Source of the DNA: DVED01 sp963838375
GTDB taxonomy: Bacteria > Cyanobacteriota > Cyanobacteriia > Cyanobacteriales > Geitlerinemataceae
Length of the DNA stretch: 64,000 nt
Reading direction: 5' to 3'
Assembly (NCBI GenBank): GCA_963838375.1
Contig: CAWIQY010000016.1
Location: 62,001-126,000, forward strand
The first letter of the stretch is position 1. Each line of letters starts with the position of its first letter. The notes under the pieces were generated by a model, which saw nothing but the letters and a program-made list of their open reading frames with translations, was not told the origin of the DNA and did no database searches. Made by a program: the position numbers and the translations under genes. Positions 27,465 through 37,151 of the stretch are shown in pieces.

Positions 27465-28164
27465 GCTTGCGCTTTTCTGTATTTAATCTGAAATTTTCAG
27501 GCGGTAGTGCCAACTACCGTTTAATTTAAGCCATCTTTTAGAGTATCACCGAAGTGACCGCCGATCGCGCGTGCGATCGAATCCGAGGATCGAAAAGCTC
27601 CCGGCTGAGGCAGTCTCTCGTTTCTGCTATGGGGAATCCCACTGCCAGGGGACTCAATATTTTTCAGTCCACCAAGCGGGTTGACTCATCTTCCCGGCTC
27701 GATGAGATATTATCCCTCACAGATCGCCTGATTTTCACAACATTTTCACGATCGATTGCGGAGGCGTTCTTTAAAGTTGTCTTAAAGCTGACAAAATACC
27801 TGCGTATTTTTAAGGGTTGAAGCAACATTCGCTTGCCCTCAATACGTGTAAACACTGAATTTAGATGCAGATTAGAAGTCAATTCGTTGATTTTCGTTTT
27901 TTACTCCGGATAGCTTGGCGATCGCTGCGTAACCAGGTATAGAAGCTTAGAGATGGAACTTTTTTATGCGCATCTATACTTACCTTTCTCAGTCCAACTC
28001 GTTGTTGATTGACATTTTACCCCATCGCGGTAGCGGACGGTAAACACTAAGGTGAAATTCACCTGTCTTGACGTATGCAACGCTATAAAATATGTCTGTA
28101 TCGAAACCTAGAGTCCATCGGTACAGACATTTTTGATTGGGGCATAAATCGTGAATCGTGAAAA
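27465..28164. other. Long intergenic region upstream of atpD
   Basis: About 700 bases with no gene seen. It contains a small inverted repeat AGGTGAAATTCACCT (about 28051-28065) and a stronger hairpin at 28092-28134 described separately. It must hold the atpD promoter; a small RNA is possible but I see no known one. Confidence 0.5.
28092..28134 (+). terminator. Hairpin with T-run, terminator-like
   Basis: ATGTCTGTA (28092-28100) pairs perfectly with TACAGACAT (28122-28130), followed by TTTT. The 21-base loop is long for a terminator. On the minus strand it would follow no T-run of similar strength but lies downstream of the SWIM gene stop, so it may also end that unit. A short transcript upstream of it on the plus strand is conceivable. 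Confidence 0.45.
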
Positions 28165-28989
28165 TCAAGAATCCGTTGCCATTGCCGATTGGAAAGATTG
28201 TTGACTTACTGCTTCGTAAACCTGCCCAAAATAGTCTCGGACGGATTGAGAAGTCGAGGCGCGAACCGAGGCTTTTCCCGACTCTACAAAAGGGATGGTT
28301 CCCAAAACGTCTAAGACTGTGTGGGAGTCTGGTGAAGGCGTCACCACAACTAACGAGGGTTCGAGTTGGACATCGTACTGCCAGAAGGTTTCTAGATCGA
28401 GATCGGGTTTTGTCGTCGCCGCCTTAAAAATTTCGTGAGAACTTGAAGTTTCTGTTTCTTCACCCCGAATTTTACGTAAAGCGTCGATCGTTTCTTCTTG
28501 GGCTCGTCCTCGCAATTGAAAGAGAACAAACGGATTTTCGGCAAATCGATCGCCTAACAAATGATAAACGGCGATAATATGTTTGCAGGGATTTGCTTTG
28601 TCGGGACAGCTACAGCGAGAGTGAATTTCGGATAAGCTGAAGGGAAATAACCGCAGTCCATTGGCCGAAAAGACATCTTCGATGTTAGATGGCATTTCGC
28701 CCGACATCAGCTTAGCAGAAAACAGAGCTTGTGTGGATAGACTTTGAATGATGCAATCCCAATCTTCATCGGTAAAGGTATCTAACCATAAGGATTGCTG
28801 GTAGGGTTCTGCTTCTGTCCCTTGGACGCGAGAGACGATTTTATCGCCTTTAAAATCGATGCTGAGAACATTGCCTTGTCTGGCGTAATTTCTTCCTCGT
28901 TCTAAGCGTTTTTTGAATCGATATTTATCGAGTAGATCCAGCCATTGCTGTACCCACCATTCGCGTTCGGATGTATAGTCTGTTTCCAT
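28165..28989 (-). CDS. SWIM zinc-finger protein
   Basis: 274 residues. CSCPDKANPCKHIIAVYHLL near residues 124-143 is a CxCx(n)CxH SWIM zinc finger, which binds DNA or protein. The N-terminal half (WWVQQWLDLLDKYRFKKRLERGRNYARQG) is the conserved front end of the bacterial SWIM family found next to SNF2 helicases. It lies 128 bases downstream of the SNF2 gene on the same strand, and the pair probably works together on DNA remodelling or repair. The C-terminal ~90 residues are less conserved. Confidence 0.85.
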   Translation of the reverse strand: METDYTSEREWWVQQWLDLLDKYRFKKRLERGRNYARQGNVLSIDFKGDKIVSRVQGTEAEPYQQSLWLDTFTDEDWDCIIQSLSTQALFSAKLMSGEMPSNIEDVFSANGLRLFPFSLSEIHSRCSCPDKANPCKHIIAVYHLLGDRFAENPFVLFQLRGRAQEETIDALRKIRGEETETSSSHEIFKAATTKPDLDLETFWQYDVQLEPSLVVVTPSPDSHTVLDVLGTIPFVESGKASVRASTSQSVRDYFGQVYEAVSQQSFQSAMATDS

Positions 28990-29116
28990 GAGTTAATCGT
29001 TCGTTGTTAATCGTCGATCCGAAAAATGACGGATACAAGATTCCAAATTTTTAGGTCTTTAAAATTTTCCCATTTTTCCAGTACGGGTAGGGACGCTTTG
29101 AGCTGAGTATCGATCG

Positions 29117-32100
29117 TTATTCTTCTTCAATGATGGCATTTCGATCGAGCAGTAGTAAATTCCGAAGTTGTCCGGTATCGAGTTCGGTTAACCAATTTTC
29201 TCCCGACCCCACAACCTGTTCTGCCAATGCTTTTTTGCTTTCAATTAAATCATTTATTTTTTCTTCTAAAGTTCCCGTACAGACAAATTTATGAACTTGA
29301 ACATTGCGGGTTTGACCGATTCTGAAAACGCGATCGGTGGCTTGGTTTTCCACTGCCGGATTCCACCAACGATCGAAATGGAAGACATGATTCGCTCGAG
29401 TTAAATTCAAACCCGTTCCTCCAGCTTTAATCGAAAGAATCATAATGGGCGGACCTTGAGGATCGTGCTGGAATCGATCGACCATTTCTTCTCGTTTCTC
29501 TTTACGAGTTCCACCGTACAGAAACAAAACTTCCCGATCGAACTTTTTCTCTAAATACGGTTGAAGTATTTTTCCCCATTCGGCAAACTGCGTGAAAATC
29601 AGAGTTCGATCGCCTTCTGCTAGCAGTTCTTCTAACATCTCCTCCAATCGCTGTAACTTCCCAGACTGTTGAGCAAACTGGTCTAGATTACTCGTTTTCG
29701 GCTTTGCTTTTGCATCTTTAGAGGTTAACAGATCGGGATGATTGCACAGTTGTTTGAGCTTCACCAACAATCCTAAAATCATACCGCGTCGCTGAATGCC
29801 ATCTGCCGATTCGATCGTCGATAAAGATTCATCGACAATTTGTTGATATCGGAGCGCTTGCCCCGCCGCCAACGGACAAAACACCGTCATCTCTTGCTTT
29901 TCAGGCAAATCTTGGATGATGTCTCGATCGGTCTTTAAACGCCGCAAAATAAACGGTTGAACTAAGGATCTCAACGTTTCTAGAGACGCCGTATCGCCGT
30001 ATTTTTCGATCGGCATGGCAAACCGCCGTTTAAAAAAGGTGGCACTGCCTAAATAGCCAGGATTGAGAAAGTCCAAAATCGACCACAATTCCGACAACCG
30101 ATTTTCCACCGGAGTTCCCGTCAGCGCGATGCGAAAATCGGCATCTAAATCCCGAACAGCTTGAGATTGCTTGGCTGTGGGATTTTTGATATTTTGAGCT
30201 TCATCCAAAACCAATCCTTGCCATTGAATTTGTTTTAAATCCTTTAAATCTCGATAGACTAAAGAATAGCTCGTGATGACCAAATGCCGACTGCCAAGCG
30301 CCTTTACCAACTGCTTACCCTTCGCCCGTTTATCCCCATGATGGACGATCGTTTTCAGCGTCGAGCCAAATTTTTTCACCTCCCGTTCCCAGTTCCCCAA
30401 AACCGAAGTCGGACAAACCAACAAAACCGGAGCAACCAGTTGTTCTTCCTCTTGCAGGTGCAATAAAAACGCAATCAATTCGATCGTCTTTCCCAGCCCC
30501 ATATCGTCCGCCAGACAAGCGCCCAAACCCCAGCGTTCGAGAAATGCCAGCCAACCCACCCCACGCGCCTGATACGGACGCAATTGACCGTTAAAACTCG
30601 CCGGAGCTTCGATGGGTTCCACCGACTTGTTTCCCGTCAGAGTTTCCATCAACTCTTGGAGATGCGCCCGTCGCCTCGAAGTTCACCACCGGTAATTTGT
30701 CGATGGTTTGGGTTTCTCCCGCACTCAGGCGCAGCGCATCTTCCAAAGATAGAGACACCTGCGCTTGGCGACTGGCAAAAAAGGCTTCCGCCGCCCTAAC
30801 ATCCGCCGGGCGTAATTCCACCCAGGCGCCGTCAACTTCAACTAAGGGGCTACCTTGGGTAATCAACTGGCGGAACTGGGTTTGGGAAATGCGGCTCCCG
30901 CCCAGAGTCAGTTCCCATTTAAAATTGAGGAGACTTTGCAAACCGATGCCGCCTTTTTTGCTGCCTGGGGCGGAAGACTCCGATCGAATGCTCAAGCCAA
31001 AACGACCGGAAGCGCTGTCGTAGTTGGCTAAACTGGGGGGCAAAATCACACCCAGACCGCTGTCTTGGAAGCGCCACACCGATCCTTTGAGGAATTGATA
31101 GGCTTGGATGGGGTCGAGGGGACACTGTTGCGGGCGTTGGGTTTGTAGGGAGGGTTCGATCGCCGGATAGAGTCGAGATGCCAGTCCCAAGCCACTGAGT
31201 AAGGTTTCTTGGGGATGTTCGATCGCCCGACCTAAATAGACTAGCCGATCGACGGGATGGTTCCAAATGGTTTTGGCACTGACCAAAAACTCGGGGTTAT
31301 CCGCATCTTGCAAGCAAAACTCGAGCGTCCACTCTCCGTTGTTCGGGGTAGGCGGCTGGAAAACAAACGCTGTGCGAAATTGAGCTTGACCCCCCAGATG
31401 CGATCGTACCGGAGATTGCCAAGTTTCGATCGCTGTTTCGAGAGCCTCGATCATCGGCAGTCGGTTTGAGGGTCGCCGACGGGGAACTTAATGCTTGCAG
31501 CCATTTGCTGGCAGGAGACGGAACTTTGGGCTGGGGGCACTGCCCGACGATCGATCGGACTCGCGCATCAATAGTTCGGGTTAAAAAGTCTCGTAACAAC
31601 TCTCGGGGCGCGGGTAACGCCAATTGAGGCAACAGATTGGCAATCTCAACCATTTCCCCCGCCAATTTCAGGCACTCGAGAAATTGGTCTGTCTCCAGAT
31701 AGCTGCGACAAGCGGACGGCATTTGTCGGGCAAAACGAGTCAGACGATCGCGATCGGTGGCACTATCGAGAAGGGGTTGCCAAAGTGCAACAATAGAACC
31801 CTCGTTTTGGCGTTCCAGTCCCGGCAAAAACTTGCACCGAACCAGTAAATCCAGCGTCCAACGGGCAACGTGCGACCAATAGCGCAAGTCCCCTCCCACA
31901 AACGCATCTGCCGAGTCGATCGAACCCAAAGGCAAAGCTTGTAACAAATCCAGCGCATCCCCAGGAGAAAGACAAATTCCCTCGACTTCCCAAGGATAGG
32001 GAGATAAAGAGCGCTCCTCCAACGGCGCTTCCATCCGCACGAGTTCGGCGGCGGAATGTTGGGGCAAGCGTTCCCCAGTTGGAAGGCTATTTGTCGGCAG

Positions 32101-32340
32101 AATTGCCGTTTGCTGTTGCGCTTGCCAACCCGGTTGTGGGGCGAGTCCCAGCTTGTCTTGTAACAGCGCCGTGACTTGAGAGGGGCTCATACCCAGAGGA
32201 TGAAGGCAAAGTCGATCGTTGGGTGAAATAATGATGCCATCGTCAGAGGACACCGAGTCAAGGCGACGCCAGGTTTCGCCCCACACAAACAACTCTCCTC
32301 CCCCATCTCGAATCTGCCAGCTTCCGTGTAAAATTGCCAT
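29117..32340 (-). pseudogene. SNF2-family helicase, two frame breaks
   Basis: Read in three frames: 32340 to ~31455, ~31454 to ~30665, ~30652 to 29117. The N-terminal ~600 residues are the bacterial SNF2-associated region (MAILHGSWQIRD, KFLPGLERQNEG, WELTLGGSRIS, PLVEVDGAWVEL). The helicase part has LADDMGLGKTIE (Walker A), LDEAQNIKNP (DEAQ box), LTGTPVENRL, and the C-terminal motor motifs LSIKAGGTGLNLT and QATDRVFRIGQ. Joined, about 1075 residues, the normal size. All motor motifs are intact, so decay seems unlikely; the two breaks are probably indel errors. Confidence 0.88.
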
Positions 32341-32530
32341 CGATCTGCTTCCCCAGCGCCATCATCGCCTTGGTGTTCTCAACTCAACTTACAGCAATTT
32401 CTGGGTCACTCGTTACCGATCGTGCGTCATTTGGGGTTGAGAGTCAGGTATATGGGGTTGGGTGTTAGGGACTGGTGATAACTGTTCTGTTCCCCATCTC
32501 CCCGTCTTACCCATTACCCATTACCACTAA

Positions 32531-33845
32531 TTATTCTTCCTTCTGCTTCTTGTCCGCCTCAAGCCGCAACCGCACCGACTCGGCATGGGAATGCAATCCT
32601 TCTGCTTGAGCCAGAACTTGAATTGCCGCACCCATTTTGTTCAGTGCTCTGGAGGAATACTCGATCAAACTCGAGTGTTTCATAAACGTTTCCACCCCTA
32701 ACGCCGACGCATATCTTGCCGCGCCCGATGTCGGCAAAGTATGATTGGGTCCGGCGAGGTAGTCTCCGACAGCTTCCGGCGTCGAATTGCCCAGAAAAAT
32801 CGCGCCCGCATGGCGAATTTGCGGCACTAAATCCCAAGGATCTTCGACTTCAAGTTCTAAATGTTCCGGCGCAAACTCATTGGAGAGTTCCACGGCTTCT
32901 TCTAGGGAGTCAACAATGACGATCAGTCCGTAATGGGCGATCGCTTTTTCCGTCAACAAGCGGCGGGGATGATCCACCAATTGTCGATCGACTTCAGCCA
33001 CCACCTGCCGTGCCAGCGCCGAATCCGGAGTGAGCAGAATTGCCGCCGCCATGGGATCGTGTTCGGCTTGAGCTAACAAATCCGCTGCGATGTAAACTGG
33101 ATTGGCTTTGCTATCAGCAATTACCAACACTTCCGAGGGACCCGCCAGGGAATCGATCCCCACCGTCCCGTAGACTAATTTCTTCGCCAGGGTGACGTAA
33201 ATATTTCCGGGTCCGGTAATTACATCCACCTTGGGAATCGTATCGGTACCGTAAGCCAAAGCGGCGATCGCTTCGCCCCCCAACCCGATATATTTCTTGA
33301 ATTCCGGCTTCTTGAGCCGCCACTAACACCGCCCGATTGAGGGTTTTCTCCGAACCCGGCGGCGTCACCATAGCTATCCGAGGCACTCCCGCCACCTTCG
33401 CCGGAATGGCATTCATCAACACCGTACTCGGATAGGCTCCCCGACCGCCAGGAACGTAAATTCCGGCTCTGTCTACAGGGTTGTATCGCTTGCCCAGTAC
33501 CACATCATTTTCTTCAAAATTGACCCAACTTTTGGGGACGCGCTGTCGGTGAAACGCCTCGATTTGTCTGGCTGCCACCCGAATTGCCTCCAGTAATTCC
33601 GGAGAGACGTGCTGGTATGCCGCATCTAACTCGATGTCGCTCACCCTCAACTGCTCCGGGGTGAAGGTTTGCCCGTCAAATTCGCGAGTATAGTCGAGTA
33701 CCGCGCGATCGCCCAAGCGTTTGACAGCGGTTAGCACCTCCTGCACTGTTGCCTCTTTTTCCGCTACGCGATCGTCGTGGGTTCGATCGCAAATCCGATG
33801 CAGTTCAGCTTCTGCCTCAGTACGCTGAGTGAGAATTCGCAGCAT
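32531..33845 (-). pseudogene. hisD: Histidinol dehydrogenase, frame-broken
   Basis: Catalyses the last two oxidations of histidine synthesis (histidinol to histidine). First frame from MLRILTQRTEAEAEL to AAQEAGIQEIYRVGG; second from EAIAALAYGTDTIPKVDVITGPGN to EADKKQKEE. The change falls at 33270-33285 in a run of six G. Zinc and substrate residues are seen in FAPEHLEL and in GPNHTLPTSGAARY. Joined, about 437 residues, normal length. As the cell almost certainly makes histidine, a homopolymer sequencing error is far more likely than a real null. Confidence 0.95.
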
Positions 33846-34053
33846 GGAGTCCGAATGCCTATCTAGGTAACTTGGTAACTGGTTGCTAGTGACGGGGACG
33901 GATGCGCCATAGGAGTCCGATGCCCTGTCTGTCTATAGCTTAACGCGAATTTTTTATCGACGCGCGAACTCTGGAGCTAAGATGTTATATTTGTTCTTCG
34001 TGAAGTCTTAAAAATATTCAACCCAACGTTCGTCGCAAACTAAGGAATTTCCA

Positions 34054-34353
34054 GTGGCTAATATTAAATCTGCAATCAAGCGCGTTCAGATTACCGAACG
34101 CAACCGACTCCGAAATAAATCCTATAAGTCAGCCGTGAAAACGCTGATGAAGAACTACTTTACCTCCGTCAGCGAGTACGGAGCCGATCCCACACCGGAA
34201 AAGTTTCAGGAAGTCCAACAGCGCCAATCCCTCGCCTACAGCAAAATCGACAAGGCGGTAAAACGGGGCGTGCTTCACGCCAACAACGGCGCGCGCAAAA
34301 AATCTCGTTTAGCTAGAGCGTTGAAACCGCACGAATCTCAACCGGCATCTTAA
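34054..34353 (+). CDS. rpsT: 30S ribosomal protein S20
   Basis: 99 residues. Binds 16S rRNA early in small-subunit assembly. MANIKSAIKRVQITERNRLRNKSYKSAVKT is the family start; the helix-rich basic body ends in NNGARKKSRLARAL. Divergent from hisD, and followed by tatD on the same strand. The start codon is GTG, giving the usual MANIKSA N-terminus. Intact. Confidence 0.97.
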   Translation: MANIKSAIKRVQITERNRLRNKSYKSAVKTLMKNYFTSVSEYGADPTPEKFQEVQQRQSLAYSKIDKAVKRGVLHANNGARKKSRLARALKPHESQPAS

Positions 34354-34495
34354 GAGAGGAGTTGCAGGAGTAACAAGGCCCAGGGCAGAGAAAGTAAAGG
34401 AAGTGATGAGCATCTTCAATCATTCCCTCACCTGATTACTCCCTCACCCGATCTTGACTCCGCACCCCGCACCCCGCACCCCGCACTCCCAAACC

Positions 34496-35272
34496 ATGCA
34501 ACTGATCGACACCCACGTTCATATCAACTTTGACGTGTTCCAAGCCGAATTGGACGAGCTTCGATCGCGCTGGCGCGAGGCAGGGGTCGTTGGGCTGGTT
34601 CATTCCTGCGTTCAACCGTCGGAGTTTGCCTCAATGCAGGCGATCGCCGATCGGTTTCCCGAATTGTCCTTTGCGGTGGGCTTACATCCTCTCGAAGCCC
34701 ACCAGTGGACCCCCGAGATGGGTGAGGAAATCCGGGCTTTGGCGAAATCCGACGATCGAGTGGTGGCGATCGGTGAAATGGGGTTAGATTTCTTTAAAGC
34801 GGATAATCTCGAGATCCAGAAACAAGCATTTCTCACTCAACTCAAAATTGCTCGAGAGCTGGACTTACCCGTCATTATCCACTGCCGGGATGCGGCGGAG
34901 ACAATGGTGGCAATGCTGCGGGAGTTTGGGGAAAGTGACGGCGCAGTCAAAGGGGTGATGCACTGCTGGACGGGAAACCCCGCGCAAACCCAGTGGTTTC
35001 TGGATTTGGGGTTTTATGTCAGTTTCAGCGGTGTGGTGACTTTCAAGAAAGCAACAGACATACAAGAGTCAGCAAAGATGGTTCCAGACGATCGTCTGTT
35101 GGTGGAAACCGACTGCCCCTTTCTCGCCCCAGTTCCCAAACGCGGTAAGCGCAACGAACCTGCCTACGTCCGCCACGTCGCCGAAGAAGTTGCCAAACTC
35201 CGCAATGTTTCCTTAGAAACCCTCGCCGCGCAAACGACTCAGAACGCTCGATCGTTGTTTGCTCTGCAATAG
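34496..35272 (+). CDS. TatD-family deoxyribonuclease
   Basis: 258 residues from the ATG at 34496, where MQLIDTHVHINFDVF gives the metal-binding HxH. An upstream in-frame ATG (34454) would add a Pro/His stretch encoded by a CGCACCC tandem repeat and is unlikely. Other metal ligands are in GEMGLDFF, VIHCRDA and VMHCWTG, with ETDCPFLAP near the end. Metal-dependent DNase/3'-5' exonuclease by family. In many cyanobacteria rpsT-tatD is followed by rpoB; here it is followed by repeats and an IS element. Confidence 0.93.
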   Translation: MQLIDTHVHINFDVFQAELDELRSRWREAGVVGLVHSCVQPSEFASMQAIADRFPELSFAVGLHPLEAHQWTPEMGEEIRALAKSDDRVVAIGEMGLDFFKADNLEIQKQAFLTQLKIARELDLPVIIHCRDAAETMVAMLREFGESDGAVKGVMHCWTGNPAQTQWFLDLGFYVSFSGVVTFKKATDIQESAKMVPDDRLLVETDCPFLAPVPKRGKRNEPAYVRHVAEEVAKLRNVSLETLAAQTTQNARSLFALQ

Positions 35273-35282
35273 CGTAGAAATT

Positions 35283-35390
35283 GGTAGGGTGTTGCCCCCG
35301 GCACGAAATGCACCGTTTGAGCTAGAAAGCGAAACAATTTGTAATATAACGTTATAGCTGGTAGGGTGCGTTGAGGCACGAAACGCACCG
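35283..35390. repeat. Two GTAGGGTG...GCACCG repeats
   Basis: Copy a 35283-35315 and copy b 35360-35390 share GGTAGGGTG, GGCACGAAA and GCACCG. Copy b forms a GGTGCGTT/AACGCACC hairpin. A common type of dispersed palindromic repeat in filamentous cyanobacteria. No gene between tatD and the Uma2 remnant. Confidence 0.7.
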
Positions 35391-35612
35391 CTTCAGTTCT
35401 CAGAGATCGGTGCAGGGAAACCGTCGATCGAAGCTTAGTTGAGCAAGCCATATAGGAATTTTCCCGAAAAACGATACGTATTTTGCCAGTTCAAATAAAA
35501 GGCGTTTGGCAACATCGCTGTTTTCTACGGATTCCGGCGGCATTCCAACAAGTTCTCCATCCACGAGTTCGTAGCGGGTATCCGTCCCGTCATCTTTTCT
35601 TCCTGCTGGAGA

Positions 35613-35632
35613 CCCTCGGCTCTGCCGATGGG
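35613..35632 (+). repeat. Left-end imperfect palindrome of tnpB-only IS
   Basis: CCC-TCGGC-TCT-GCCGA-t-GGG: an 8-bp stem with a single bulged T in the 3' arm, 18 bases inside the left end. Its bulge is at the same place as in the right-end hairpin, as required for recognition by one TnpA. Confidence 0.8.
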
Positions 35633-35681
35633 AGGAAAGCAGGGCAGGGTTTAAGTCCTTTCCTGTTTACATTTTGCGTGG

Positions 35682-35687
35682 TATAAT
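35682..35687 (+). promoter_or_regulatory. TATAAT -10 box of tnpB
   Basis: Perfect TATAAT 7 bases before the tnpB ATG, so the mRNA would be nearly leaderless. The -35 at 35659-35664 (TTTCCT, 17-base spacer) is weak. Confidence 0.5.
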
Positions 35688-35694
35688 GTGAGCT

Positions 35695-36888
35695 ATGGTT
35701 GAAAAAGCTTACAAGTACCGTTTTTACCCAACACAAGCGCAAGAAAATCTTTTGCGACGGACAATGGGGTGTGTACGGAAAGTTTACAACTTGGCGTTGG
35801 CTGCTAGAACCGAAGCATGGTACGAAAGACAAGAAAGAGTTCAGTATAAGGAAACTTCTAGTCTTTTGACCAATTGGAAAAAGACCGAAGATTTGGATTT
35901 TCTCAACGAGGTTAGCTGCGTACCGTTGCAACAGTGTCTGAGACATCTGCAAAAAGCATTTGCTAATTTCTGGGGTAAACGTGCCAAGTATCCTCGTTTT
36001 AAAGCCAAGCGTAATGGTGGTTCGGCTGAATTTACCAAGTCGGCTTTTAAGTACAGAGATGGAAAACTCTGGCTTGCTAAATGCAAAGATCCATTGCCAA
36101 TTGTTTGGTCTAGGCTTTTGCCAGAAGAATGTAGTCCATCTACTGTTACAATCAAACTCGACCCTTCGGGTCGGTGGTTTGTTTCTTTGCTGGTAGAGGA
36201 CTACACTGTTGAGGTATTGCCACCAACTGATAAAAAGGTTGGTATTGACGTTGGTATCTCTAGTCTGTTGTGTACTAGCGATGGCGACAAGATATCCAAC
36301 CCTAAGCATTTCAATCGGCTGTATAAGAAACTCAAAGCAGCGCAAAAGGAACTGAGTCGGAAAACCAAAGGCTCTAGTAACCGAGACAAAGCGCGACTTA
36401 AAGTAGCTCGAATACACGCCAAAATTAACGATGCTCGTACCGACTTTCTTCACAAGCTGACTACTAGCTTGGTCAGAGCAAATAACTTGATTGCTATTGA
36501 AGACCTGGCAATTAGGAATATGGTGAAAAACCACAAACTTGCTCGAAGTATCAGCGATGCCTCTTGGGGTGAGTTTTTCCGTCAACTTGAGTATAAATGT
36601 GAGTGGTACGGGCGGAAACTGGTCAAAATTGACCGATTTTTTCCTAGTAGTAAGCGATGTAACCATTGCGGTTTTGTAATGGATAAACTGCCGTTGGATG
36701 TTCGTAGTTGGGATTGTCCTAACTGCAACACTAAAGGCATCGACAGAGACATCAATGCTGGAAAGAATATACTCGCTGCGGGACTCGTAGTGACTGTCTG
36801 TGGAGCGAACGTAAGACCCGATAACCATGATGTTAAAGGGCAGTTGCGAAAAACCCGTAAGGGAAGGAAACAGAAACCTAAGTCGTGA
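35695..36888 (+). CDS. tnpB: TnpB RNA-guided nuclease of IS605 family
   Basis: 397 residues, full length. RuvC-I Asp in VGIDVGISSL (D185), RuvC-II Glu in IAIEDLAIRNM (E269), zinc ribbon C322/C325 and C341/C344, and RuvC-III DRDINAGKN from 350. All catalytic residues are intact. The 3' end runs to within 11 bases of the right-end hairpin, so the guide RNA scaffold overlaps the coding end, as known for TnpB omega RNAs. It shares the overall layout but only moderate identity with the tnpB at 271-1485, so the two are separate lineages rather than recent copies. Confidence 0.94.
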   Translation: MVEKAYKYRFYPTQAQENLLRRTMGCVRKVYNLALAARTEAWYERQERVQYKETSSLLTNWKKTEDLDFLNEVSCVPLQQCLRHLQKAFANFWGKRAKYPRFKAKRNGGSAEFTKSAFKYRDGKLWLAKCKDPLPIVWSRLLPEECSPSTVTIKLDPSGRWFVSLLVEDYTVEVLPPTDKKVGIDVGISSLLCTSDGDKISNPKHFNRLYKKLKAAQKELSRKTKGSSNRDKARLKVARIHAKINDARTDFLHKLTTSLVRANNLIAIEDLAIRNMVKNHKLARSISDASWGEFFRQLEYKCEWYGRKLVKIDRFFPSSKRCNHCGFVMDKLPLDVRSWDCPNCNTKGIDRDINAGKNILAAGLVVTVCGANVRPDNHDVKGQLRKTRKGRKQKPKS

Positions 36889-36898
36889 GTCTTAGGAA

Positions 36899-36920
36899 TC
36901 CCCCGACTCCGTCGGCGGGA
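36899..36920 (+). repeat. Right-end imperfect palindrome of tnpB-only IS
   Basis: TCCCCCGAC-TCC-GTCGG-c-GGGA, stem with one bulged C, followed by GGATGTCAAC to the element end at 36930. Forms the 3' part of the TnpB guide RNA; the guide itself would be the Uma2 sequence from 36931 (CTGGGCGAGG...). Confidence 0.8.
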
Positions 36921-37151
36921 GGATGTCAACCTGGGCGAGGTATTCCTCGAAAGTGAAGCGTTTAGGCTTGGGGACAGCTTGAGTCATAAAAAATCATCAG
37001 GTGCTACCCGTCATTGTATCGCCATAAACAAAGGGTCGATCGACGCCGACCAAATTCAGCTCGCGCTGTCCAAATTGCCCCGATTTGTGGCAACCTGAAT
37101 AGAGATACCCAATCTAGTATTCTGACAACGCAACTCAGTCAGCTTTTACGT

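Larger units (their letters stand above)
35595..36930 (+). mobile_element. IS605-type, tnpB-only element
   Basis: 1336 bp carrying only tnpB. Both ends are fixed by the interrupted Uma2 gene, allowing one base of ambiguity (a shared C). No target duplication, as expected for single-strand IS200/IS605 transposition. Without a tnpA it must use one in trans; the only tnpA seen in this window is dead. Confidence 0.88.
35455..36988 (-). pseudogene. Uma2-family gene split by an IS605 element
   Basis: Minus-strand ATG at 36986-36988 starts MTQAVPKPKRFTFEEYLAQ (to 36931). After the IS (36930-35595) the frame resumes exactly with DDGTDTRYELVDGELVGMPPESVENSDVAKRLLFELAKY (35594 downward). Removing the IS restores GCCCAG-GATGAC in frame. 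The 3' part soon departs from the family pattern (after about 35470) and no full C-terminus is seen, so the target was either already truncated or later eroded. The Uma2 core motif YELVDGELVGMPPES makes the identification firm. Confidence 0.85.

Noticed and set aside
27554..27820. Plus-strand ORF upstream of atpD
   Set aside because: Basic, low-complexity translation without ribosome site or homologous pattern; likely noise in a promoter region.
35590..36828. Long minus-strand ORF opposite the second tnpB
   Set aside because: Shadow of tnpB; contains no family motif while the plus strand has all TnpB catalytic residues.
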